NCBI GenBank assembly: GCA_014859215.1
Contig: JACUUS010000096.1
Span: 1 to 8,801, forward strand
Reading direction: 5' to 3'
DNA: 8,801 nt
Source: Dehalococcoidia bacterium
GTDB lineage: Bacteria; Chloroflexota; Dehalococcoidia; SZUA-161
Under the pieces are notes generated by a model. The model was not told the DNA's origin and made no database searches. It saw only the letters and a program-made list of their open reading frames with translations. The position numbers and the translations under genes are program-made. This document shows positions 1 to 5,251 of this stretch, in pieces. Every line of letters begins with the position of its first letter. Position 1 is the first letter of the stretch.

Positions 1-23
1 TACAGTTTCCCGTCTTCTCTCGC
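1..23 (-). pseudogene. Continuation of the dikinase reading frame beyond the TAG (partial, runs off the window)
   Basis: Read in the same frame as the upstream 303 codons, the bases after the TAG encode A-R-E-D-G-K-L and the first two bases of a likely Tyr codon. Family members typically continue DIEW-A-x-x-D-G-K-x-Y followed by a QSRP motif, so coding sequence seems to persist past the stop. Only seven complete codons are visible, which limits certainty. Confidence 0.55.
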
Positions 24-935
24 CTACTCGATGTCCTGCGGGAATTGATAGTGTTTCTCAATCCGAAGACCCAGCCTGGCCAGATTCACTATTTCGTCGT
101 CCCTGAGCTTCTGCGTACTTCGCAATGACGAGATGACCGGCAATCTCACATTGTTCTCGTCAAGATTCGCTATACCGTCAGGATTCTTGACGAGTTGCCA
201 GTCTTGCGGCGCGACATTCTTTTCAAGTATGGTGAGACTTCCTTTGTCGACCAGGTACAGATCAGGTGTGACCTCTCCGGAGACTATGGATTCACCGAGA
301 CCGTAAACAGCCTCAATCGTAACCTTGTTCTCCTCGTTCGTCAGTGGTTCCACAGTGAACATGACCCCGGCAATCTCAGACTGGACCATCTTCTGCACCG
401 GGACTGCAATGCCGACTTTGATATGGTCAATGCTCTGCTGATGCCTGTAGAAGATGGCTCTCGGCTCAAAGAGCGAAGCCCAGCAGCCCTGGACCGCAGC
501 TACAACGGCATCCTCACCGTGGATGTTCAGGAAAGTACGTTGCTGGCCTGCAAAAGAAGCCTCTGGCAGGTCTTCAGCCGTCGCCGAGGATCTGACAGCC
601 ACAAATCCGCCAAGCCTGCGGTATGCTTCCCTGATTTCCTGCTCGATAACCGCCGGCATTCGAGCGCCCGATATGGTGTCCTTGATTTTGGCCGCAACCA
701 AGTTGAGCTGCCCACTGTTGTTTGTATTCAACGGCTCCAGAAGCAGGCGTATTTGCTCGTTTATCCCTGTTTCTTCAAGAAAATGAAGATAGCTTTCAGT
801 TGTTACGATGAATCCGGGGGGAACCGGTATACCGGCCCTGCTGAGTTCGCCGAGATTGGCTCCCTTTCCCCCAACCAGCGGTAGGTCCTTCTTGTCGATC
901 TCCTCGAACCAGACAAGCCCTCTGCGGTTATTCAT
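24..935 (-). CDS. PEP synthase / pyruvate phosphate dikinase-type protein, N-terminal ATP-grasp part, ended by an in-frame TAG
   Basis: The 303 residues match the PEP/pyruvate-binding (ATP-grasp) domain of phosphoenolpyruvate synthases, which use ATP to phosphorylate a mobile-domain histidine and then pyruvate. Visible motifs are VGGKGANLGEL (21-31), the VRSSATAEDLPEASFAGQQ stretch (114-132), GVMFT (190-194) and GLGESIVSGEVTPD (212-225). Family members are normally about 750-900 residues, with a phosphohistidine domain and a PEP-utilising barrel after this part; neither can be present in a product ending here. The stop TAG (24-26) follows FPQDIE, where the family usually reads DIEWA, and the frame after it still reads A-R-E-D-G-K-L like the family. 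I infer a nonsense mutation, a sequencing error or a truncated product. The ATG at 933-935 is preceded by AGGGG (948-952) at a long 12-nt spacing. The gene has its own promoter and is probably transcribed separately from the cmk cluster. The ATP-binding identity is certain; whether it is PEP synthase, PPDK or a related dikinase is not. Confidence 0.85.
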   Translation of the reverse strand: MNNRRGLVWFEEIDKKDLPLVGGKGANLGELSRAGIPVPPGFIVTTESYLHFLEETGINEQIRLLLEPLNTNNSGQLNLVAAKIKDTISGARMPAVIEQEIREAYRRLGGFVAVRSSATAEDLPEASFAGQQRTFLNIHGEDAVVAAVQGCWASLFEPRAIFYRHQQSIDHIKVGIAVPVQKMVQSEIAGVMFTVEPLTNEENKVTIEAVYGLGESIVSGEVTPDLYLVDKGSLTILEKNVAPQDWQLVKNPDGIANLDENNVRLPVISSLRSTQKLRDDEIVNLARLGLRIEKHYQFPQDIE

Positions 936-1062
936 GACATGCGTTTTCCCCTGTATTCTGTTTTTGCTGGAGCCATGCTAGATTATAACACGCCGCCGTA
1001 ATCCCCAAGTGAAGCGAATAGACATACATGATAGTTGCAGTCAAGATAAATCACATCAGAAG
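936..1062. other. Intergenic region between the 72-codon gene and the dikinase gene
   Basis: These 127 bp hold the dikinase promoter, a likely ribosome binding site (AGGGG, 948-952) and a two-codon ATG-TCA-TGA whose stop overlaps the dikinase ATG. I see no convincing hairpin with a T-run, so transcripts from upstream may read through. Confidence 0.5.
982..990 (-). promoter_or_regulatory. Extended -10 promoter of the dikinase gene
   Basis: On the minus strand this reads TG-T-TATAAT, a consensus extended -10 box (TATAAT at 982-987, TG at 989-990). A -35 box is weak: TTGGGG with a 15-bp spacer or ACTTGG with 17 bp. The predicted start near 975 gives a leader of about 40 nt. This separates the dikinase gene from the 72-codon gene upstream. 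Confidence 0.6.
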
Positions 1063-1281
1063 TCACTCCTTGCGAGGCACTTCGCTCCAGTCGCCCCATA
1101 CAATGGAGTCAGCATCACCAATGCCCTTCTCTCTGGCGATATCCCTGATCGTTAACAGAGTACTATTTACCTCCTTGGTCAGCATTATCCAGTCGTTACC
1201 GGAAGGAATCCAGTAGGGAGACGTTATACGCATTACCTTCTTTTCACGTGTGTTCAGATAGATTCCATATTTCTCATGCAT
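1063..1281 (-). CDS. Small protein of unknown function (72 aa)
   Basis: I do not recognise a family. The 72-residue product has no signal peptide or membrane segment. It is mixed alpha/beta in appearance, with an aromatic-rich centre (SPYWIPSGNDWIML, about 21-34), a likely helix (TLLTIRDIAREKG, about 41-53) and a WGDW motif near the C-terminus (62-65). It is very probably a real gene. It has the best ribosome binding site in the window, AGGAGGT (1285-1291), about 4 nt before the ATG at 1279-1281. It begins 11 nt after the ispH stop, so the site overlaps the end of ispH and translation is probably coupled. Co-transcription with cmk-plsC-ispH is likely. The layout does not indicate a function, and the protein is soluble and presumably cytoplasmic. 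Confidence 0.75.
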   Translation of the reverse strand: MHEKYGIYLNTREKKVMRITSPYWIPSGNDWIMLTKEVNSTLLTIRDIAREKGIGDADSIVWGDWSEVPRKE

Positions 1282-1284
1282 GCC

Positions 1285-1291
1285 AACCTCC
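1285..1291 (-). promoter_or_regulatory. Strong Shine-Dalgarno of the 72-codon gene
   Basis: AGGAGGT on the minus strand, just after the ispH TAG and correctly spaced for the ATG at 1279-1281. It is the main evidence that this small ORF is translated. Confidence 0.75.
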
Positions 1292-1292
1292 T

Positions 1293-2138
1293 CTAATTCT
1301 TGCTTGCCACGCTTTCAAGTGCGGATACAACTTCATTAATCACTTCATCGGGGGTGGACGCCCCCGCCGTAACTCCGATCTTTCGATGACCTTTGAGCCA
1401 TTGTGCCGCAATATCGCCGACAGTCTCGATGTGATGTGTTTCCACGCCCCGATCCGAGCATATTCTGGCGAGACGCTTCGTATTTGCGCTGTCGCGGCCC
1501 CCGACTACGAGTATCAGATCTACTTTCCTCGCCAGATCCACCGCCGCCGCTTGATGTTTGCGCGTCGCATTGCAGATTGTGTTGTACACACGAAGCTCTG
1601 AAATCCTGGCGAACTTCGAAGCCATTATCTGGGCAATGAAAGCTGAAAACGCTTCCTGGTCTTGAGTCGTCTGACACAGAATACCCAGTCTCGCCGGCAA
1701 ATCGCCGCCGGGAACTTCCGTCGCTGCACTTGCATTCTCTCCGGCCCATCCCAGCACCCCGCGGACTTCTGGGTGTGAGGCTTCACCGAACACCAGGACC
1801 GAAAATCCTGCCTTACGGAGCCGCTGGGACACCACCTGGGCTTTACGCACAAATGGACATGTGGCATCGATGATTGCTATGCCTTTGGCCTTGAGCTTGT
1901 CAACAACATCCGGTGCGGCCCCGTGGGATGCCACCGCCACGCTCCTGCTTCGCACATCTTCCGGGTGAGTGGCGACGCTGACGCCGATCGATGCCAGGCG
2001 TTCCACGACCTGTCGGTTGTGCACCAGGGCGCCCAGGGTCTGAAGCGGGCCCTTTTCTTTGGCGGCTTTCTCCACAAGCTCGATTGCGCGCCGCACTCCG
2101 AAGCAGAAGCCCATTTCAGAAGCTCGCTCAACTGCCAT
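1293..2138 (-). CDS. ispH: 4-hydroxy-3-methylbut-2-enyl diphosphate reductase (IspH/LytB)
   Basis: This is the last enzyme of the MEP pathway. It reduces HMBPP to IPP and DMAPP with a [4Fe-4S] cluster in the cytoplasm. With the start chosen here it has 281 residues. The three cluster cysteines are Cys12 (GFCFGVRRA), Cys94 (DATCPFV) and Cys189 (NTICNATRKHQ). Active-site residues seen in E. coli IspH are in place: His40 (ALVHN), His72 (ASHG), His122 and the proton-donor Glu124 (SHPEV), and the diphosphate-binding Ser217/Asn219 and Ser261. Position 218 is Ala where E. coli has Ser226, probably a tolerated variant. The ATG at 2136-2138 is preferred because GGAGG sits 6 nt upstream; the in-frame GTG at 2142-2144 directly abuts that site. 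The gene overlaps plsC by 11 bp and ends in TAG. It follows cmk and plsC, an arrangement also known in Firmicutes, where rpsA often comes next; here an unrelated small gene does. Confidence 0.97.
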   Translation of the reverse strand: MAVERASEMGFCFGVRRAIELVEKAAKEKGPLQTLGALVHNRQVVERLASIGVSVATHPEDVRSRSVAVASHGAAPDVVDKLKAKGIAIIDATCPFVRKAQVVSQRLRKAGFSVLVFGEASHPEVRGVLGWAGENASAATEVPGGDLPARLGILCQTTQDQEAFSAFIAQIMASKFARISELRVYNTICNATRKHQAAAVDLARKVDLILVVGGRDSANTKRLARICSDRGVETHHIETVGDIAAQWLKGHRKIGVTAGASTPDEVINEVVSALESVASKN

Positions 2139-2790
2139 CGCCACCCTCCACCCTACCGGATCCGTAGTGACCGCGATACTGCTCGGGGAGCTGTAACGCG
2201 ATCTTCCCCATTATTCTTTCAGAGTCCTGGACCAGCTTCTCGCGGGTAAGCTTCCTCTTGTCGGGCGGTTCAAGTGAGAAAACTGGACCGATATTCACTT
2301 CCACACGCGGGCGGTGCAGAATGAAGCGCAGCCCTTTAATCCGTTCTGTACCACTGATACCAACAGGAAGTAAAGGCGCGCCTGCGCGCAAAGCGAGTAG
2401 CGCCGCGCCGAATTGAGGTGACTGCAGCTTCTGGTCGCTACTTCTCTGCCCTTCCGGGAACATTCCGACCACAAGATTATTCTGGAGTCGATTCAGAGCC
2501 TCTCTGAATGCCCCCCGATCGAGGCGCCCCCTGTGCACGGGGAAGGCGCGGTAGGCTTCCACAACAGTCCTGGAAAACCATGTGCGGTACAACTCTTCTT
2601 TAGCCATGAAGTTGACAACCCGGGGAATACTGGCACCCAGAAGCGGAGGATCGACAATTGTCAGGTGATTGGAGACGACAATGAGGGGTCCTTTTCGTGG
2701 GACGTTTCTCTTGCCGTGCACTTCCCACCTCGTCAAGGCTGTAAGCAGCGTCTTCATCGTAGCCGTGGCAAGATGGTAAAAGGGTCTCAT
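2128..2790 (-). CDS. plsC: 1-acyl-sn-glycerol-3-phosphate acyltransferase (PlsC family)
   Basis: This membrane-associated acyltransferase is expected to transfer a fatty acyl group to lysophosphatidic acid in phospholipid synthesis. The 220 residues carry the catalytic NHxxxxD motif as NHLTIVD (41-47; His42, Asp47), the acceptor-binding FPEGQRS motif (111-117) and the LPVGISG block (141-147). An N-terminal stretch (about 4-20) is mildly hydrophobic and may bind the membrane surface. The length is normal for the family. The ATG overlaps the cmk stop as ATGA (2787-2790), and no strong ribosome binding site precedes it, so it is probably translated by coupling to cmk. Its 3' end overlaps ispH. 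The family is certain; the exact acceptor is inferred from the family and from the cmk-plsC pairing. Confidence 0.93.
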   Translation of the reverse strand: MRPFYHLATATMKTLLTALTRWEVHGKRNVPRKGPLIVVSNHLTIVDPPLLGASIPRVVNFMAKEELYRTWFSRTVVEAYRAFPVHRGRLDRGAFREALNRLQNNLVVGMFPEGQRSSDQKLQSPQFGAALLALRAGAPLLPVGISGTERIKGLRFILHRPRVEVNIGPVFSLEPPDKRKLTREKLVQDSERIMGKIALQLPEQYRGHYGSGRVEGGDGS

Positions 2791-3467
2791 TTCCGCTTGT
2801 CAATGATTTCAATTATCCTGTCAAGAACCTCTGCAACACTTTTCCCATCTGTGTCGACGATTACGGCATCCAGGGCAGGCTGAAGCGGGGAAAGCTGGCG
2901 CTCACTATCGAGCTTATCCCTGCGCTTCAAATCAGCGAGCACCTGTTCGAACTCAACCTTGTTCCCCTTCTCGACCAACTCCAGATACCTGCGTCGGGCT
3001 CTTTCCTCGGGAGAGGCCAGCAAGAAAATCTTGAGGTCTGAATCCGGCAGAACCACCGTGCCAATGTCCCGGCCGATCATGACAACGTGGGCCTCGGCGG
3101 CCAGTTTACGCTGTTTGGCGACCAGTTCCGTGCGCACACCGGGCACCATGGCAACTATCGAGACTGATCTCTCCACTTCCTCCAGGCGTGTTTCCGCGCC
3201 TACTTCCCTTCCGTTTATCAGGAGTACGCAGTCTCGCTCATTACCGTCAACTTGAAGTAGTCTGTACTCCGTCTCCGCGGCGAGGTTGCTCAGCCTTTCC
3301 TGATCCGCCAGGTCTACTTCCTGCTTGAGTGCCTTCCACGTCAACTCACGATACATAGCCCCGGTATCGATGAAACAATAGCCGAGCTTCTTTGCCAGCA
3401 AGCTGCCAACGGTGTTCTTGCCGACTGCCCCAGGACCGTCAATAGTGATTGCTTTGGGTATAATCAC
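2787..3467 (-). CDS. cmk: Cytidylate kinase
   Basis: This enzyme phosphorylates CMP and dCMP with ATP, feeding CTP and CDP-diacylglycerol supply. Its 226 residues fit the bacterial CMK family. The P-loop is GPGAVGKNT (11-19), with Asn before the conserved Thr, comparable to the GKGT form of E. coli CMK. FIDTGAMYR (32-40), the CMP-binding GRDIGT (132-137), the lid region EERARRRYLEL (154-164) and RDKLDSER (183-190) are all present. The start is GTG (3465-3467), placed a few residues before the ITIDGPG strand as in homologues. The ribosome binding site is weak. It is the first gene of cmk-plsC-ispH-small gene and has a recognisable promoter just upstream. The next gene upstream on the same strand, the lamin-tail protein, ends only 44 bp away with no clear terminator, so some readthrough is possible. 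Confidence 0.97.
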   Translation of the reverse strand: MIIPKAITIDGPGAVGKNTVGSLLAKKLGYCFIDTGAMYRELTWKALKQEVDLADQERLSNLAAETEYRLLQVDGNERDCVLLINGREVGAETRLEEVERSVSIVAMVPGVRTELVAKQRKLAAEAHVVMIGRDIGTVVLPDSDLKIFLLASPEERARRRYLELVEKGNKVEFEQVLADLKRRDKLDSERQLSPLQPALDAVIVDTDGKSVAEVLDRIIEIIDKRK

Positions 3468-3494
3468 TCTAGCACAGGTAGATTCAGTTCATTA

Positions 3495-3523
3495 ATTATA
3501 GCCTACCGCGGCTAACCACGCAA
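3495..3523 (-). promoter_or_regulatory. Promoter of the cmk-plsC-ispH operon
   Basis: On the minus strand, TTGCGT (3518-3523) is followed by a 17-bp spacer and a perfect TATAAT (3495-3500). The start would fall near 3488, giving a leader of about 20 nt before the cmk GTG. The -35 box and most of the spacer lie within the last codons of the lamin-tail gene. A 5-bp dyad (TAGCC at 3499-3503, GGCTA at 3510-3514) covers part of the -10 and spacer. Confidence 0.6.
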
Positions 3524-5104
3524 ACCGCCATCCCGTTTCCCGGGTCGACCGGTTACCACAAGAGCTATTATACCTGCAAGAATGAGAACAACAAGTACGA
3601 TGTACTCTGGAAAAGGTTTGGCGACCGCGGAAGGTTCTACAAATGGACTACCGGGCGCAGGCGACTCGTTGGGGCTTCCGGGCACAGCGGAGTCCTGGGC
3701 CCCTGTGGTAGGCGTGGGTAGTTCCTCCTGCTGGGTATGGGAAGGCGTAGGGTACGGTGAGCTTACAGGTATGGGGCTAGTGTCAGGTGAGGCCATAGGT
3801 GAAGGGTTCGGCGAAGAGATTGGAGTGGGCGTGGACGTGGACGTGGGTCCCGGTGTTTCCGAGGGCACCGGAGTCGGAGACAGGGCAGGGAGCGAAAGGG
3901 CCTGCCCGGGGGTCGGAGCATCATTATCGATGAAATCGCTGGCCGAGTCGGTATCATACCCCGCCGGCCAGCGCTCCAGTGAATGGCCTTCACGTGCACG
4001 CGGGCAGGATGGTGAGAAGATGGTAGTATCGCTGCCCCATGACAGGGCGTCTATGACCTTGCCGGAAGGGTCCATAAGGGTGAGTCTGTCCCCCTCGTTG
4101 CTCAGCCCATTTCCGATTGCACCGTCAGCCACATAAGATATCACCCCGCTAAACTGAGGAAATATGGTGTAGAACCCCGGCCCTGCCGCCAGCACGCCGA
4201 GTTCCCCCGGATAAAGCCTTAAACCCTCGATCGTGTCGATACCATAATTGTCCTCTATTTTCCAGCCATCAAGAACGATCGTTTTCCCCGTCCTGTTCAA
4301 TAACTCAATCCATTCATATGCCACATCTCTGCCCGTAACTACTGGATCATACTGCACTTCATTTATCACGACATCGCCTTCACTGAATACAGGGTGAGTT
4401 GTCGGTGTGGGCGTGGGCGTGGCTGTGGGTGTTGGTGTGGGCGTGGGTGTTGGCGTGGCCGTGGGTGTAGGTGCGGCTGTGGACGTCGGTGTTGGTGTGG
4501 GCGTGGGTGTAGGTGCGGCTGTGGCCGTGGGTGTCGGCGTGGGCGTGGGCGTGGGGACCGGCGCTGGCCCTACAAAACTGAGCTCGTCAAAACAAGCATC
4601 CCGAACCGCTCCAGTACCAACCATGCACAATATGGCTGCCCACGCCGCCAGATCTGGAGCCGTGCCGCTTGTACTCAGAGAGGCCCATTCAGAGCTCTCA
4701 ACCCAATCCGTGCCCAATTCTCCGAGTTCATTGAAAAGGTAACGCTCCTCAAACCATCGGACAGCCAGGTACACAGGCGCATCTGACTGATCGCTAGCCG
4801 TTCGAGCCCAGCCGCTTAGTGTGTACGTTCCGCCCGGGACCACCTGGACAAACTGATAAATAAACGCTGCGGATGCTTCGGCTTGGAGGTATGCTGAGAA
4901 GAGACCGTCATAGGCGGCATAACACGCGGCCATTGTACCGCCGTAAACCGACCAGCCCTCTAACCCGCTTTCGAACCCGGGATTTGCCAGAAGGTTGTTG
5001 TGGGCGGCAGCCTTTCCCGAACCTGTCAGGAAAGCCGGCAGGAGGCATGCGAGTACCAGGACTGTAGAAGCGATTTTCGGCCCTCGTGCGGAAGAGGCGG
5101 ACAA
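3512..5104 (-). CDS. Exported, membrane-anchored lamin-tail-domain protein with carbohydrate-binding-like domain and Pro-Thr linkers
   Basis: This 530-residue surface protein has a clear modular order. First comes a signal peptide (about 1-34; basic R7/K10, hydrophobic 11-28, probable cleavage after AAA). Next is a beta-rich domain (36-180) opening NLLANPGFESGLEGW, typical of CBM4/9-like carbohydrate-binding modules. A Pro-Thr linker (182-236) leads to a lamin-tail domain (about 244-365) with VVINEVQYDP, EWIELLNRTG and LDGWKIED. A second Pro/Ser/Thr-rich linker (about 400-497) precedes a C-terminal membrane helix (501-519) and a basic tail. Lamin-tail domains occur in many bacterial surface proteins and often have no known partner. 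I infer a cell-surface adhesion or binding role; there is no catalytic motif. The start is uncertain. TTG (5102-5104) has no ribosome binding site but lies 9 nt below a good promoter. The gene ends with TAG and is not obviously co-transcribed with others. Confidence 0.85.
   Translation of the reverse strand: MSASSARGPKIASTVLVLACLLPAFLTGSGKAAAHNNLLANPGFESGLEGWSVYGGTMAACYAAYDGLFSAYLQAEASAAFIYQFVQVVPGGTYTLSGWARTASDQSDAPVYLAVRWFEERYLFNELGELGTDWVESSEWASLSTSGTAPDLAAWAAILCMVGTGAVRDACFDELSFVGPAPVPTPTPTPTPTATAAPTPTPTPTPTSTAAPTPTATPTPTPTPTPTATPTPTPTTHPVFSEGDVVINEVQYDPVVTGRDVAYEWIELLNRTGKTIVLDGWKIEDNYGIDTIEGLRLYPGELGVLAAGPGFYTIFPQFSGVISYVADGAIGNGLSNEGDRLTLMDPSGKVIDALSWGSDTTIFSPSCPRAREGHSLERWPAGYDTDSASDFIDNDAPTPGQALSLPALSPTPVPSETPGPTSTSTPTPISSPNPSPMASPDTSPIPVSSPYPTPSHTQQEELPTPTTGAQDSAVPGSPNESPAPGSPFVEPSAVAKPFPEYIVLVVLILAGIIALVVTGRPGKRDGGLRG
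3614..3907 (-). repeat. Second, degenerate Pro/Ser/Thr-rich linker
   Basis: This codes for residues 400-497 of the lamin-tail protein, rich in Pro, Ser and Thr with few aromatic residues. It is less regular at the DNA level than the first linker. It probably spans the cell envelope between the globular domains and the membrane anchor. Confidence 0.6.
4397..4561 (-). repeat. Low-complexity Pro-Thr coding repeat with a 42-bp tandem unit
   Basis: This GC-rich, 6-bp-periodic tract encodes the first Pro-Thr linker (residues 182-236). Within it, segments starting near 4464 and 4506 (plus-strand numbering) repeat with a 42-bp period, giving the 14-residue protein repeat that begins TAAPTPT. It probably expands and contracts by slippage in steps that keep the frame. 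Confidence 0.8.
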
Positions 5105-5113
5105 TTCGCGTAA

Positions 5114-5141
5114 ATCATACTCGTTCAGGAGAAATAGTCAA
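5114..5141 (-). promoter_or_regulatory. Promoter of the lamin-tail protein gene
   Basis: TTGACT (5136-5141), a 16-bp spacer and TATGAT (5114-5119) on the minus strand form a near-consensus promoter. Only 9 nt separate the -10 box from the TTG start, so the transcript would have a leader of about 0-3 nt. Confidence 0.6.
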
Positions 5142-5162
5142 GATAGACCCGTTTTTTGACAT
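5115..5162 (-). CDS. Possible 15-codon leader ORF upstream of the lamin-tail gene
   Basis: ATG (5160-5162) opens a 15-codon frame, MSKNGSILTISPERV, ending in TGA at 5115-5117. It has a strong ribosome binding site, AAGGAG, 5 nt before the ATG. It lies in a different frame from the lamin-tail gene and ends 10 nt before its TTG. It overlaps the promoter found for that gene, so it could be translated only from a transcript starting further upstream. It may be a leader peptide, the remains of an original N-terminus displaced by a frameshift, or chance. Confidence 0.25.
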   Translation of the reverse strand: MSKNGSILTISPERV

Positions 5163-5186
5163 GAAATCTCCTTTTTGTCCCGGTCG

Positions 5187-5201
5187 ATGGATCTAATCCA
5201 T
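5187..5201. promoter_or_regulatory. Palindrome in the rsfS promoter, possible operator
   Basis: ATGGAT-CTA-ATCCAT is a perfect 6-bp inverted repeat with a 3-bp centre. It fills the spacer immediately upstream of the TG of the rsfS extended -10 box. That position would let a dimeric regulator block polymerase. No regulator gene is nearby. Confidence 0.4.
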
Positions 5202-5209
5202 GCTATAAT
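5201..5209 (+). promoter_or_regulatory. Extended -10 promoter of rsfS
   Basis: TG-C-TATAAT at 5201-5209 matches the extended -10 consensus. No good -35 lies 16-18 bp upstream (CGGTCG is there). The expected transcription start near 5216 leaves a leader of 20-35 nt that contains AAGGAGG. Confidence 0.65.
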
Positions 5210-5251
5210 TAGACTACCACTACAAGGAGGTCGGGTCTGGAGTCTGCTGGA

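Larger units (their letters stand above)
5105..5251. other. Divergent intergenic region between the lamin-tail gene and rsfS
   Basis: These 147 bp hold the two divergent promoters, a perfect 6-3-6 palindrome beside the rsfS -10 box, a strong ribosome binding site for each direction and the 15-codon ORF. A stand-alone TTGACA (5156-5161, plus strand) has no -10 at a useful distance. Confidence 0.6.

Noticed and set aside
16..30. TAG as pyrrolysine or a reassigned codon genome-wide
   Set aside because: ispH and the lamin-tail gene end with TAG at sensible positions, so TAG works as a stop here. A local event is the simpler explanation.
195..884. 229-codon plus-strand frame opposite the dikinase gene
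   Set aside because: The minus strand carries conserved ATP-grasp motifs throughout; this is an antisense shadow.
3499..3514. Dyad TAGCC/GGCTA as a terminator of the lamin-tail gene
   Set aside because: The stem is only 5 bp and no T-run follows; it overlaps a good promoter, so termination is not supported.
4394..4786. Plus-strand frames across the linker coding for Cys/Arg/Gly-rich or Val/Gly repeat proteins
   Set aside because: They are the antisense reading of the Pro-Thr linker of the lamin-tail gene. The repeats follow from the 6-bp periodicity, and there is no ribosome binding site or family match.
5156..5161. Perfect TTGACA on the plus strand as the rsfS -35 box
   Set aside because: It is 42 bp from the TATAAT, much too far for one promoter, and no -10 box lies 16-18 bp after it.
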